From NCBI GenBank assembly GCA_024235715.1, contig JACKLW010000018.1:27447-91446 (forward strand): a stretch of 64,000 nucleotides of DNA. Reading direction: 5' to 3'. The stretch comes from Accumulibacter sp. Its GTDB lineage: Bacteria; Pseudomonadota; Gammaproteobacteria; Burkholderiales; Rhodocyclaceae. Under the pieces are notes generated by a model that was not told the DNA's origin, made no database searches, and saw only the letters and a program-made list of their open reading frames with translations. Within the stretch, counting starts at the first letter, position 1. Every line of letters begins with the position of its first letter. Shown here piece after piece: positions 35,354-45,645 of this stretch. The position numbers and the translations under genes were made by a program.

Positions 35354-35931
35354 AAGAAAGGACTCGCGGCTTTGGCGTACCCGATACTGTCGATCCACAC
35401 CATTTTGTTGTGACGATTCCAGCAGGCCGTAGCGGCGATATAGTTATCTCCGAGCACTATGGCGTCACTGCCTCGAATGATGAACCGGATGTATTAATCC
35501 GCTGCCGGTTGACGCGTTCTGCCTGGCGCAGCATAGCAGACGAATGCAAGCGCGTACTTAACGATCGCCTTAAGGAAAAGAAACTCAAGCCCAGCCGTTG
35601 GTCGGCCGGAGACAATCCTGTTGAGAGACTGCTGGGAAAAGAAATTTGCGTCCTTGCTTGGGCTGTTGAGGCCGCTGATCCACAGACTTATCCGGTAGCT
35701 GCCGCTGCTTGGGTGGGGCTTAAACCAGAAGAGCGTTGGTGGCTATTCCGAATGGCTGACCAAGGATCAGGCGGCGCAGAAGACACTGATATTGGTTGGC
35801 GAAAAGCTATTAGGGTCGGCTTTACAGAAAGCCCTGGTCCCGAGGAAATTCGGGCTAAGAAGAAGAGTAAAAAAAGAAACATAGAGGGCGACCTATTCTC
35901 TTTGCCTCTCTTTGACGAGCAGGGTAATTAA
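35350..35931 (+). CDS. DUF3780-type defence-associated protein
   Basis: 193 residues (GFGVPDTVDPHHFVVTIPAG...). It matches what I recall of DUF3780, the small partner between the DUF499 ATPase and the DUF1156 methylase. Start overlaps the ATPase stop (ATGA); the methylase ATG follows after two bases. A conserved-looking aromatic patch is GLKPEERWWLFRMADQ. The basic tail contains KKKSKKR. Role unknown, possibly a specificity or assembly subunit. Confidence 0.82.
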   Translation: MKERTRGFGVPDTVDPHHFVVTIPAGRSGDIVISEHYGVTASNDEPDVLIRCRLTRSAWRSIADECKRVLNDRLKEKKLKPSRWSAGDNPVERLLGKEICVLAWAVEAADPQTYPVAAAAWVGLKPEERWWLFRMADQGSGGAEDTDIGWRKAIRVGFTESPGPEEIRAKKKSKKRNIEGDLFSLPLFDEQGN

Positions 35932-35933
35932 AG

Positions 35934-38900
35934 ATGAGTGAAAAGGTTGTTCCCTATAGCCTGAAAGATTCACCGGCGCTGATTGAACGTATATGGCCAA
36001 CTGGCAAGATTTCTGCAGAGGCGCAGAAGGAGAGAAAAGCCAACCTTGGTCAGACCTTGACCGCTTTAGGTTCATATTGGAAAGGACGAAAGCCTCTCAT
36101 CCTTGTTAAAGCGTGCGTTCTAGGTGCTCTGCTGCCAGCTACTAATGATCCGGAAGCCGACTTGGCAGTTTTTGAGAAGCTGATGGCGATAGACGATGAA
36201 TCATTTCTTCGTCGAAAATGGATTCCCTCATGCGTCCAATTGGTAAAGCGGCTGCATTCCATAGGATGGATGAGCAGGAATGACGCATCCTACTTGTTCA
36301 CCGTCCGAGTCAGGTCCGAGCAGGACGACGGGTCGAAGTGGACATTCGAAGAATTTCATGTTGATGATATCGAAAGTCTTGGTCGCGGTTCGGGCCGTTT
36401 TCTCGAATGGTCAGATGATGCGACCGAAGGTGATCGACATGATTGGATGGTCAAGTATATACAGAGCCATAGCTATATTGACCGAGTAGCCGCTGCTAAA
36501 CGGCCTGAACAGCTTGAGCCAGGCGATTTGTATGAACCAATATGGGCTGAGGTAAATTCTTTTCTCAAGACAACAGCTAATTCGATTCCAGAGTTGGTTG
36601 AACAGTTAGGGATCATGCGTTTTGGGCACTGCCCAAAAATAGCCGATACTTTTTCAGGAGGTGGCTCCATACCTTTTGAAGCTGCGCGAAATGGCTGTGA
36701 TGTTTTTGCATCTGATTTGAACCCTATTGGCTGCATGCTCACTTGGGGCGCCTTGAATATTATCGGCGCGGATGAAGAGCTTAGGTCTGAAATAGACCTA
36801 GAGCAGCGTCGAGTTACTGAAAAGGTGGACTTAGAAATATCTCAGCTTGGGATAGAACATGACGAGAACGGGAACCGAGCTAAAGCCTTTATTTATTGCC
36901 TTGAAACACGTTGCCCGGAAAGCGGGTGGCTTGTTCCTCTTATCCCTTCTCTGATTATATCAAAGCCAAGAAAGGCTATTGCCCGTCTGATACCTGATCA
37001 AGCCAACAAGAGATATGACATACAAATTTTGAGTAACGTCAACGCAGCCGACTTCAAAACTGCAAAACTTGGGACTGTTCGTAAGGGCCGACTAATTCAT
37101 CCAATGAATGATAATGAGTTAGGTATACCTATTAGCACCATACGCGGCGATTACCGAGATTCAGAAGGCAATAGCAAGAACCGTCTGCGCGCTTGGGAGA
37201 AGCTGGATTTTATACCTCGCGATGACGACATCTTTCAGGAAAGGCTTTACTGCATTCAATGGATCAAGAAGGAAAGTCTAAGCAATAAGCGTCAAGAAAC
37301 ATTTCTAGCTGCTCCGACCGAGAGCGATTTCGAGCGTGAAAGGAAAGTTGAAGACCATGTACGCATGAAATTTAGAACCTGGCAGGAGCAAGGCCTTGTT
37401 CCAGATATGCCTATCGAACCGGGAAAGGAGACTACAAGGCTTTTGCGAGAGCGCGGGTGGACCTATTGGCACCATCTTTTTAATCCGCGCCAGCTATTGA
37501 TCCATGCCGAGTACATGCAAAACTCTAAGCATCCCATTACAGCTTTCAATTGTTTGAAGGCGCTCGACTGGAATTCGCGCATATGCCACTGGATCGTCGA
37601 TTGGGAAAAAACTGCGGCAACGTTCTATAGTCAGTCTTTAAATACGTTTTTTAACTACGGGAATAGGGCGTTTGCTGCGGATCAAAATTCTCGCGTTCTT
37701 GATTTAAAGAGTTTTCCTATCGAAACATCTTATACAGTACAAAATATACCTGCAGAAAATATTGAAGAGCACCAAGATATATTCATTACTGATCCGCCTT
37801 ATGCGGATGCTGTCAATTACCACGAGATTTATGATTTCTTTATCTCTTGGCTTCGGAAGAATCCTCCTGCACCGTTTGATGAATGGCTTTGGGATAGCCG
37901 CAGTGCTTTGGCAATCAAAGGGGAAGGACAGAACTTCCGTTCCGGAATGGTGAGAGCTTACAAGGCGATGGCCAGCCATATGCCTGACAATGGATTACAA
38001 ATCGTAATGTTTACACACCAATCAGGCCGCGTCTGGTCGGACATGGCGCTTATATTTTGGGGTGCTGGTCTACAGGTTATAGCAGACTGGTACATTGCGA
38101 CCGAAACCACCTCGGAACTGAAAAAGGGCGGATACGTTCAGGGCACGCACATAATAGTTTTGCGAAAGCGGCAAGGTACGTTTTCTGGCTATTCTGACGA
38201 GATAACGCAGGAGGTTAAATCTGAGGTCGCAGAGCAAATTGAGACGATGGTTGGTCTAAATCAGACCCTTAAGGGCCATGGCCGTATGGAGAACGTTTTC
38301 GAGGACGCTGATCTTCAAATGGCCGGGTATGCAGCTGCTCTGCGCATACTTACGAAATACACCAAAATAGACGGTAAAGACATGACCGTTGAGGCGTTGC
38401 GCCCGCGCGAAAAAACCGAACGTACAATTGTGGATGAGGTGGTGGAGTTTGCCGTACAGGTTGCCAATGAGCATCTTGTACCGGAGGGTATGAACCCGAA
38501 GACCTGGGAGCGTTGTCGTTCAATTGAGCGGTTCTATCTGAAGATGCTGGATATCGAGTCGGTTGGTGTTAACAAGCTCGATAACTACCAGAACTTCGCA
38601 AAGGCATTTAGGGTTCCTGACTATTCCGTATTAATGGCAAGTATGAAGCCGAACAAGGCATATCTTAAATCTGCAAACACATTCGGAAAAAGCCAAATCG
38701 GTGATGAGGATGAATTTGGATCGTCATTGACGAGGGCGATTCTGTTCGGTCTCTGGGAAATGTCTAAAGAGACAGAGGATGATGTCGTTTTATCCCATAT
38801 TAGAGACTTTCTGCCCAATTACATGGAACAACGAGACGACCTTCAAAACATTGCTTCCTATATTTCTCTGAAGCGGCAAAGTGTAGAACCAGACGAAGCG

Positions 38901-38951
38901 CGAAATGCTCGAATCTTGACAGGCCTCATCAAGAATGAACGAATCGGGTGA
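35934..38951 (+). CDS. DUF1156-type DNA methylase of the defence system
   Basis: 1005 residues. The N-terminus (SPALIERIWPTGKISAEAQK) is the DUF1156 signature. SAM-binding motif I is ADTFSGGGSIPFEAARNG (about residue 238) with the acid in VFASDLNPIG; the catalytic motif IV is FITDPPYADAVNYHEIYDFF (about 615). This layout is that of amino-methyltransferases that modify A or C in DNA. It should mark self DNA for the neighbouring helicase-nuclease. A large middle insertion (about 290-600) is typical. The stop is eight bases before the helicase ATG. Confidence 0.9.
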   Translation: MSEKVVPYSLKDSPALIERIWPTGKISAEAQKERKANLGQTLTALGSYWKGRKPLILVKACVLGALLPATNDPEADLAVFEKLMAIDDESFLRRKWIPSCVQLVKRLHSIGWMSRNDASYLFTVRVRSEQDDGSKWTFEEFHVDDIESLGRGSGRFLEWSDDATEGDRHDWMVKYIQSHSYIDRVAAAKRPEQLEPGDLYEPIWAEVNSFLKTTANSIPELVEQLGIMRFGHCPKIADTFSGGGSIPFEAARNGCDVFASDLNPIGCMLTWGALNIIGADEELRSEIDLEQRRVTEKVDLEISQLGIEHDENGNRAKAFIYCLETRCPESGWLVPLIPSLIISKPRKAIARLIPDQANKRYDIQILSNVNAADFKTAKLGTVRKGRLIHPMNDNELGIPISTIRGDYRDSEGNSKNRLRAWEKLDFIPRDDDIFQERLYCIQWIKKESLSNKRQETFLAAPTESDFERERKVEDHVRMKFRTWQEQGLVPDMPIEPGKETTRLLRERGWTYWHHLFNPRQLLIHAEYMQNSKHPITAFNCLKALDWNSRICHWIVDWEKTAATFYSQSLNTFFNYGNRAFAADQNSRVLDLKSFPIETSYTVQNIPAENIEEHQDIFITDPPYADAVNYHEIYDFFISWLRKNPPAPFDEWLWDSRSALAIKGEGQNFRSGMVRAYKAMASHMPDNGLQIVMFTHQSGRVWSDMALIFWGAGLQVIADWYIATETTSELKKGGYVQGTHIIVLRKRQGTFSGYSDEITQEVKSEVAEQIETMVGLNQTLKGHGRMENVFEDADLQMAGYAAALRILTKYTKIDGKDMTVEALRPREKTERTIVDEVVEFAVQVANEHLVPEGMNPKTWERCRSIERFYLKMLDIESVGVNKLDNYQNFAKAFRVPDYSVLMASMKPNKAYLKSANTFGKSQIGDEDEFGSSLTRAILFGLWEMSKETEDDVVLSHIRDFLPNYMEQRDDLQNIASYISLKRQSVEPDEARNARILTGLIKNERIG

Positions 38952-38959
38952 GGTCAACA

Positions 38960-41713
38960 ATGGCAGAAGCGAAATCCCACGATCAGACTGATTTCATTTC
39001 TCGGTTCTCCTCGCGACAAGGCCGTTTGTCGCATGTCTACCTTAAAGACCGCTTAGTTGGGGCAAAAGAGTACTTAAGGATTGCCGGATACTTTCGATCA
39101 TCCATCTTTGAGCTAGTGCATGAAGAGATCGCAGAAATCGAGAAGGTTCGCATCGTCTGCAACAGTGATCTAGATCCCCGCGACATCGACGTAGCGAAGG
39201 TCTCGGAGGCAGTCGCTCAACGGGCGATATTTGAGAAGTGGAACGAAGAGGAGAAGGTACTTGATACTCTATTAGAGCGTGGTCGGTATGCGAAGCTTTA
39301 TGAAATCTTGACTCGCGGGAACGTCGAGATACGTGTTGTATCGCGAGAAGATGCGCCGTTTCTTCATGGCAAAGCCGGTGTCATTGATCGGGGTGACAGC
39401 GATACGTCGGCATTTATCGGGAGTATCAATGAAACGGCTCAGGGTTGGTCTCATAGCTATGAAATCGTCTGGGAAGATCGATCTGCTGATGGCGAAGCCT
39501 GGGTTCGAGCTGAGTTTGATCATCTTTGGCGCATTGGGCGACCACTGTCGCAGGCTATTATTGAAGAAATTGGTCGGTGCGCGCGAAAAGTGGAAGTCTC
39601 TCTCGCTGATCTTGAAGACGATCCGGTCGAAATCGGTAAGTCGGCTCTCGTTGAAAGCCCGATTTATCGGCGAGGCGAACAATTGATGCCTTGGCAGAAA
39701 GCCTTTGTTTCCATCTATGCTCGACACAGGGAAGTACATGGTCAGTCACGATTGTTGCTAGCCGATGAAGTTGGCGTCGGTAAGACATTATCTATGGCTA
39801 CCGCTGGTGTTGTGTCTACGCTATTAGGTGACGGTCCGTGCCTGATCCTTTGTCCTGCGACTTTAGGGCAGCAGTGGCAGATTGAGCTTCTTGATAAGTT
39901 AGGTGTGCCGACCGCACTCTGGCTTTCGAACAAAAAGGTTTGGCAAGATCCGCACGGACACCAGATCCGAACAGCGGGGCCTGAGGATATTGCGCGCTGT
40001 CCATACAAAATTGGCATCGTATCAACTGGCCTGATTGTCCAGAATACAGCAGAAGTAGAATTTCTGAAAAAGGTGCATTTCGGTACGGTCATTCTTGATG
40101 AAGCTCATAAGGCAAGAAAGATACGCGCATTGGGCAAAGAACCTAAGCCAGGTAACCTTCTTAAGTTCATGATGGAGATCGCTGGAAAAACGGAACACAT
40201 GATTCTTGGAACGGCGACACCTATACAAACAGATCCTTCAGAGCTATGGGATTTATTGGAAATACTAAACCGAGGGGCTACGCACGTATTAGGACGAATG
40301 GGGTCTAAGTGGCGTGATCCTGAAGATGCAATCGCGATTGTTACTGGTGAACGGGCGATTACTGAAGAACAGGAAGCCTGGTCTCTTATCAGAAATCCTT
40401 TGCCACCACGTGATGAGACGAATGGTCCATTTGACGCCATACATTCTGATTTGGCCATTTCTGACAACGATGACTTTACCGACAAAAGCTACACTGAACT
40501 AGATGATTTCACCCGTGATGATTTACGAGATGCTATTAGGAGTCCCATTAAAGGCGATGTGAGCTTTTTTGAGTTTCACAATCCGATTTCTCGCCATGTC
40601 GTATTGCGACGAAGGAAGGCGCTTGAGGACAAAGGGTTGATGCCGAGGATCGCCGTCGATATCTGGCCGCGTCCAAATGACACAAACTTAGCGCTTTTCG
40701 ACGGAAAGGCACTAAAGACGAGTATTGAGTTCGACGCTGCTTACGAAGCAGTCGAGGCGTTCACGAAAGCGCTTCGACAACGTACAAAGGGCGCGGGCTT
40801 TATGCAGAATCTTCTTCGTCAGCGTATTTGTTCGAGTATGGCGGCAGGACTGTCAACTGCTCAGAAGCTAATCGAGCGACGTCAACTTGAGGACGCTTCC
40901 GAGGAAGCGGGTCTAGTTTTGATGTCTGATGAAGATGAGCAAGTGAAGAATGTTGTTGCTGAAGAGATCAACCATTTGCGTACAGTGATCGATCAGCTGA
41001 GCCTTAAAGCCACTGACCCAAAATTAGACGCTGTCATCTATTTTCTCGACGAGAAGGATTGGCTTTCGGACGGCACCATCATCTTCAGTCAGTACTACGA
41101 CACGGCCTATTGGATTGCTCAAAATCTTGCAAAACGTTTTGATGGTGAAACAGTAGCTGTCTATGGCGGCTCAGGAAAATCAGGCATTTTTCTAGGTGAT
41201 GAGTGGAGGAGTGTAGAACGAGAGGATATTAAGTCAGGAGTTCGTGATTACAAGTTGCGCCTGGTTGTCGCTACGGATGCAGCATGTGAGGGGCTCAATC
41301 TTCAAACTCTTGGAACGCTAATCAACGTTGATTTGCCATGGAATCCTTCACGCTTGGAACAACGAATAGGTCGTATCAAACGGTACGGACAGAAGTTGGA
41401 TCGTGTTCGTATGGCAAACCTTGTATATCAAGGTACTGTTGACGAAAGGGTGTACGAGCGACTTTCCGAGCGAATGCAGGATCGATACGATATCTTGGGG
41501 TCACTGCCCGATGTCATTGAGGATGATTGGATAGAAGACATCGACCGTTTAGAAGAAGAGCTAAAATTATTTACACGTAAGAAGAAAGATGCGGCCGATG
41601 TATTTGAATTTCGCTATGGGGATTTCTTTGAAGAAGATGACGATAGATGGGAGCTTTGCGAGAAAGTGTTGAGCCGCGATGAGATAACAAAAATCTTAGG
41701 TAGCGGCTGGTAG
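38960..41713 (+). CDS. SNF2-like helicase with N-terminal phospholipase D-type nuclease domain
   Basis: 917 residues from the ATG at 38960. A PLD-like domain covers residues about 10-190; the HKD-type motif is seen as HGKAGVIDRGDSDTSAFIGS (His, Lys, Asp). The SF2 ATPase follows: LLADEVGVGKTLSMATAG (motif I), VILDEAHKAR (motif II), LGTATPIQ (motif III), then FSQYYDTAYWIAQNLAK, ATDAACEGLNLQTL and PSRLEQRIGRIKRYGQ (motif VI). In the known DUF499-DUF3780-DUF1156-PLD helicase systems this is the presumed effector that cuts unmodified invading DNA. Appears intact. Confidence 0.9.
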   Translation: MAEAKSHDQTDFISRFSSRQGRLSHVYLKDRLVGAKEYLRIAGYFRSSIFELVHEEIAEIEKVRIVCNSDLDPRDIDVAKVSEAVAQRAIFEKWNEEEKVLDTLLERGRYAKLYEILTRGNVEIRVVSREDAPFLHGKAGVIDRGDSDTSAFIGSINETAQGWSHSYEIVWEDRSADGEAWVRAEFDHLWRIGRPLSQAIIEEIGRCARKVEVSLADLEDDPVEIGKSALVESPIYRRGEQLMPWQKAFVSIYARHREVHGQSRLLLADEVGVGKTLSMATAGVVSTLLGDGPCLILCPATLGQQWQIELLDKLGVPTALWLSNKKVWQDPHGHQIRTAGPEDIARCPYKIGIVSTGLIVQNTAEVEFLKKVHFGTVILDEAHKARKIRALGKEPKPGNLLKFMMEIAGKTEHMILGTATPIQTDPSELWDLLEILNRGATHVLGRMGSKWRDPEDAIAIVTGERAITEEQEAWSLIRNPLPPRDETNGPFDAIHSDLAISDNDDFTDKSYTELDDFTRDDLRDAIRSPIKGDVSFFEFHNPISRHVVLRRRKALEDKGLMPRIAVDIWPRPNDTNLALFDGKALKTSIEFDAAYEAVEAFTKALRQRTKGAGFMQNLLRQRICSSMAAGLSTAQKLIERRQLEDASEEAGLVLMSDEDEQVKNVVAEEINHLRTVIDQLSLKATDPKLDAVIYFLDEKDWLSDGTIIFSQYYDTAYWIAQNLAKRFDGETVAVYGGSGKSGIFLGDEWRSVEREDIKSGVRDYKLRLVVATDAACEGLNLQTLGTLINVDLPWNPSRLEQRIGRIKRYGQKLDRVRMANLVYQGTVDERVYERLSERMQDRYDILGSLPDVIEDDWIEDIDRLEEELKLFTRKKKDAADVFEFRYGDFFEEDDDRWELCEKVLSRDEITKILGSGW

Positions 41714-41783
41714 TTGCGTGACTTGTAGTTTGGTGTCGCACCCTGGCGTACGGTCATAGCGGTCTCTTCAAAGAGTGCAGATT

Positions 41784-42821
41784 TTATTTTTTTACGACCC
41801 CTCGCAAAACGCTGACTAGAAAATCTACTGCCTTGCGGTTGTACAGACTGGGTGTCGCTGATGGAAGCTTCCCACTCTTCTTGAATTCATCTTCCTGCTT
41901 TTTGTTGCGGAAGTTGTATGCAGAATAATCCGGGTTGTTTTTCACATCATTGTCTTGGATAGCTTTCCAGACTTGGTTAGCTCCAACGTCAGGTAGCTTT
42001 TTCTTGACTTCAGCGGCCACTTCCAGGGCCGAATATGGGTATGCTCTTGTTAAATTCTCCCTGACCTTTCGGATAACATCAACCTTGTCGACGGGGACAA
42101 CGTCTCCAACCAATCGAAGCGTAGCCGCTCCATCCTTTTCGGAAAACTGACCTTCCTTTATGAATTTCAATTTTTCCGCTAAGTCTTCATCCAGAACAAG
42201 TATTTTTGCATCGTCTTTTTCTATTAGGGATTTTTCAGTATCCAGAATAGCTGCGTTACTTGGTCCAGCGCGACCGATCTTTTTCATTAGATCAATCCAC
42301 TGATTGTTTGTCTGTTCGATTCTCTTAGAGATGATGTTTTCCAGCTCGGCATACTGAATTTTCTGTGTTCGGCCGCCGTAGCGATAATAGACCTCACCGT
42401 TCTTAATAATCTGATCTTTGCCTTCATCTTTCTTGGCGATGATTGGTTTTGTTGCCGCTTCATGTATACGGAATACACCAAATGCTTTCTTTTTGATTTC
42501 GACGATTGCTTGTTCCCAGAGAATATCTCCAGAATATATATCCAATAGGAATCCAGTAATTTTTTCTGGATCTATTTTGTTGAACTGGTCGATAGAGGAT
42601 TTGGTCAAACCGATGGGGATTCGTGGAGAATCTTTGACGCCGAAGACAATGTGGCCACCGCGATTGTTGGCGAAAGCTGCAAAATCGCGAAAGTAATCAG
42701 CTAAACCACCTAGGTTAAACTGTTCCTTGAACTCAAGTTCTTGCCCCTCTCTGTGAAAGAGGTATGAGCCTCGGACGCGTAATAGCTCCTTGACAGTAGT
42801 TTCATCAATTGCCACGGGCAT
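41784..42821 (-). CDS. AlbA_2 (Schlafen-type) domain protein
   Basis: 345 residues from the ATG at 42821 behind GAGGTG. The N-terminal 120 residues are the AlbA_2 domain, with GQELEFKEQFNLGG and FAAFANNRGGHIVFGVKDSP. The C-terminal half is charged and helical, ending in a domain with KSGKLPSATPSLYNRKAVDF. AlbA_2 proteins are DNA-binding regulators or RNA-cleaving defence proteins. It converges on the defence operon, which suggests it belongs to the same defence cargo. No ATPase part is present, unlike many Schlafen-like regulators. Confidence 0.82.
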   Translation of the reverse strand: MPVAIDETTVKELLRVRGSYLFHREGQELEFKEQFNLGGLADYFRDFAAFANNRGGHIVFGVKDSPRIPIGLTKSSIDQFNKIDPEKITGFLLDIYSGDILWEQAIVEIKKKAFGVFRIHEAATKPIIAKKDEGKDQIIKNGEVYYRYGGRTQKIQYAELENIISKRIEQTNNQWIDLMKKIGRAGPSNAAILDTEKSLIEKDDAKILVLDEDLAEKLKFIKEGQFSEKDGAATLRLVGDVVPVDKVDVIRKVRENLTRAYPYSALEVAAEVKKKLPDVGANQVWKAIQDNDVKNNPDYSAYNFRNKKQEDEFKKSGKLPSATPSLYNRKAVDFLVSVLRGVVKK

Positions 42822-42970
42822 CACCTCTGCTATGAAATAGAGCTTCTAATGTCATTTATCTCGGTCTATCTGAAGCTAGTGATTGAGCCATGTAAGTCAA
42901 TATTTTTGGACTTCTCAGTGTCGGTTACCTATGAAACCGGCAATTTTTTTTAGCCCCGTCTCGCTTTGCG

Positions 42971-43810
42971 TCACGTCCCTGAAGCCCGCTCGTGGGGAAG
43001 TGCCGGGTCGGCGATCCACCCTTCGAGCGGGTCGAGCGGATTAGGCGCTCCGTAGTTGTTGTCTTTGGTGCGATAGGCCCAGGCAGCCTGGATAGCGCAG
43101 AGCAGGGCATCCAGATGATCGCCCGTAGGATCGTTTGCCAGTGTGGGTAGGGCAGTCAGGCGCATTCCGTATGTGGTCTTGAGTTGTGCGCTTGAGAGTG
43201 CGGTCAGCAGGTCTTTTCTTGCTTCGCGTTGGTCTTGCGTCTGCTTTTTCTTCGTATCCTGCTTGTAACTGCGCCGTCCAATGAATCGCCGGGCCAGTAC
43301 GCCCGGATAAGCTTCAATCGCTATTCTGCTGGGATCACCGCCCTGCAGGCCGGGGATGTTGACGTTCGCCTTTCTAAGGCGCGGAGCCCCTTCATAGAAC
43401 ATCAGCCCGACCGGGGTGCCATAGAGTTTTTGCGGGCTGATCGAGCCAGCGGCGATGTCGGTTTGCCTGCGATGTTCTTTATCTCCCTGCGCTCTGTCTT
43501 TTCGGTAGTCGTCGAGCGATTGCCGGTATTCCGCTCTGGTCATTGCAGCAACGTGGTCAACATAGCCTTGCCAGGTCTTAGGCCATCCGATCGTCTCAAT
43601 GAATTTCCTCGCCTGTCCGAACGGGAAATCGATCCCCGCGATCCACAGCCCGGGGCGGTTCAGTGCTTCTTCGAAGTCCTCAAAGTGTGGCCATTCGATC
43701 AGATCGTCTGCGATCAGGTGATCGTCTTCAAGCGTGCATTTGAGGCAGGTCAGTGGTTTGCACCGTGAGGGCCTGCTCGTGAAATCTATTCCGTATATCC
43801 GCATATCCAT
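42971..43810 (-). CDS. DUF429-family protein
   Basis: 279 residues. The start IYGIDFTSRPSRCKPLTCLK and IAGIDFPFGQARKFIETIGW are typical of DUF429, an RNase H-like fold predicted to be a nuclease. Two Asp (GIDFTS and GIDFPFG), a Glu (IEAYPG) and a distal Asp (DHLDALLCAIQAAW) form a plausible metal site. Two cysteines (CLKC) are near the N-terminus. It is followed by 146 bases before the AlbA_2 gene. Function in the cell is unknown; it often travels in islands. Confidence 0.83.
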   Translation of the reverse strand: MDMRIYGIDFTSRPSRCKPLTCLKCTLEDDHLIADDLIEWPHFEDFEEALNRPGLWIAGIDFPFGQARKFIETIGWPKTWQGYVDHVAAMTRAEYRQSLDDYRKDRAQGDKEHRRQTDIAAGSISPQKLYGTPVGLMFYEGAPRLRKANVNIPGLQGGDPSRIAIEAYPGVLARRFIGRRSYKQDTKKKQTQDQREARKDLLTALSSAQLKTTYGMRLTALPTLANDPTGDHLDALLCAIQAAWAYRTKDNNYGAPNPLDPLEGWIADPALPHERASGT

Positions 43811-44134
43811 ACTCTGGCATGACTGGCTTCAGGGCTCCAGAGGTTTGTGGGCGCATCGATCTGCCTTTTGACGGGTTCTATCGGCGCGCATGTTTGCGTG
43901 GTTTTGCGCGCGTGTGTCTGGTCAGGGAAACGTCTCCTTTTCTTCTGATGTGCGGTGTCCTCATCGCTTCACTGTTCTAGCCGGGGGCACCCGGCCCGGC
44001 AACGGGCGGCCCGCGCAACCGTGTTGCCCGTTTCCCCCTTCGTCTACGCCTTCGGGGTGCCTGTCCGGGCTGATCCCCCGTCTTCGATGTTTCGCGTCAA
44101 TCGGACAACTCGCAAACATCAGGAGACAAAAACC
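43811..44134. other. GC-rich leader upstream of ardC
   Basis: No gene. It has inverted repeats such as CCGGGGGCACCCGGCCCGG and CAACGGGCGGCCCGCGCAAC with its partner GTTGCCCG (43981-44032), so a structured leader or divergent promoter is likely. The ardC ribosome site AGGAGA lies at the end (44121-44126). Confidence 0.4.
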
Positions 44135-45049
44135 ATGACCACCTCAATTCAAGCGCGTAAAGATGTCTATAGCCGCGTTACCGATAAAATCATCACCGAT
44201 CTGGAGCAGGGCGTGCGCCCCTGGATGAAACCCTGGAACGCCGAGCACGCCGCCGGACGGATCACGCGGCCTCTCCGTCATAACGGAGCGCCCTATAACG
44301 GCATCAACGTCCTGATGCTCTGGTCAGCCGCCGTCGATCACGGCTACGCCGCGCCGATCTGGATGACCTACAAGCAGGCCGCCGAACTCGGTGCGCACGT
44401 CCGCAAGGGCGAGAAGGGCGAGCCGGTCGTCTACGCCAACACGCTTACCCGCACCGAAACCGATGAGGCCACAGGCGAAGAAATCGATCAGACCATCCCC
44501 TTCATGAAGGGATACACGGTCTTCAATGTCGAACAGATCGAAGACTTGCCCGAGCACTACTACGAACTCGCCGAGCCGGTACTTGATCCGGTCGCGCGTA
44601 TTCAGCACGCTGAAAGCTTTTTCGCCGCCACCAAAGCCGAAATCCGGCACGGCGGGAACAGCGCGTATTTCTGCCTCTCGACCGATCACATCCAGATGCC
44701 GCCCTTCGAGAGCTTCATGGACGCGGAAAGCTACTACGCGACACTCGCCCACGAGGCGACCCACTGGACACGCCATCCTTCTCGACTGGATCGTGACCTT
44801 GGCCGCAAGCGCTTCGGTGACGAAGGCTACGCCAGAGAAGAGCTTGTCGCTGAACTCGGCAGTGCCTTCCTGGCCTGCGATTTGGAAATCGCGCTGGAGC
44901 CGCGTGCGGACCATGCGGCCTACATCGAAAGCTGGCTTAAAGTCCTCAAAGAAGACAAGCGGGCCATCTTTCAGGCCGCCGCCCACGCGCAGCGCGCCGC
45001 TGACTACCTGCATAGCCTGCAAACGGCCAGCAAAGAAGCCGCAGCATAG
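44135..45049 (+). CDS. ardC: ArdC-like antirestriction protein
   Basis: 304 residues from the ATG at 44135 with AGGAGA upstream; the extension to 43955 is not needed. The N-terminal ssDNA-binding domain (residues about 1-130) has RPWMKPWNAEHAAGRITRPL and RHNGAPYNGINVLML. The C-terminal domain is a zincin-type protease fold with YYATLAHEATHWTRHPSRLD (HExxH) and the third ligand Glu in REELVAELGSAFL. ArdC-type proteins enter the recipient with transferred DNA and protect it from restriction. Fits a mobilizable element. Confidence 0.92.
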   Translation: MTTSIQARKDVYSRVTDKIITDLEQGVRPWMKPWNAEHAAGRITRPLRHNGAPYNGINVLMLWSAAVDHGYAAPIWMTYKQAAELGAHVRKGEKGEPVVYANTLTRTETDEATGEEIDQTIPFMKGYTVFNVEQIEDLPEHYYELAEPVLDPVARIQHAESFFAATKAEIRHGGNSAYFCLSTDHIQMPPFESFMDAESYYATLAHEATHWTRHPSRLDRDLGRKRFGDEGYAREELVAELGSAFLACDLEIALEPRADHAAYIESWLKVLKEDKRAIFQAAAHAQRAADYLHSLQTASKEAAA

Positions 45050-45108
45050 TCACTGCGGCTTCAAGAGCCTGCACCGCAGGGACGCGGCGCAGGCTTTTGC
45101 GCGAAAGC

Positions 45109-45288
45109 TCAAAGGCCGGGAGCGCGGGAGGCCAGTTCGGCGCGGATATTCTCCAGCGAGGCCAGAGCATTGCGCCGTTCATGGCTGGTTTCGTCGTTGC
45201 CGACCAGCGCATTGAAGATGTCGCGGTAGAGGCCGCGCAATTCGCCGGTGGATTTCGAAGCCAGTTCGAAGCGTGTTACGAGTTTCAT
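45109..45288 (-). CDS. Small helical protein, 59 residues
   Basis: MKLVTRFELASKSTGELRGL onward, with AAGGAGGAGATC directly before the ATG, one of the best ribosome sites in the island. Two amphipathic helices are predicted by eye, ending ASLENIRAELASRAPGL. It converges with ardC, the stops being 60 bases apart. No function recognised. Confidence 0.7.
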   Translation of the reverse strand: MKLVTRFELASKSTGELRGLYRDIFNALVGNDETSHERRNALASLENIRAELASRAPGL

Positions 45289-45645
45289 GATCTCCTCCTT
45301 GAGGTTCTAAGGAGGCCCGGACGATTCCGGAGCCTTTCCTGGCCCCGGCACACACAATCATCAGACAGGGAAAGGCATCCGGATCGGACCGGACGGACAC
45401 ATGAAATACTCAAGGAGGATCAGGGAAGGACGGGCGCTTCGAGTGGGAAAGAAAGACACGAACGGCGCAGCGGACAGGGCCGCAAAAATTCGCCGCACTG
45501 GATAGCGTCGAACAGATAAAGGGGAATGCTAAACAGACATGTAATGGCGCATGATGTTTTGGAAAACATCCAGGAAAACGGTTAAACGAAATGGAGTTCT
45601 ACATATTTCTTGAGCGACAAATCCAAACCATGCTAAGTGCATGGT
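45289..45645. other. Intergenic region at a composition change
   Basis: GC-rich up to about 45500, then AT-rich. A 34-codon frame at 45401 has no support. Holds the promoter for the 59-residue protein gene. Nothing else recognised. Confidence 0.4.
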
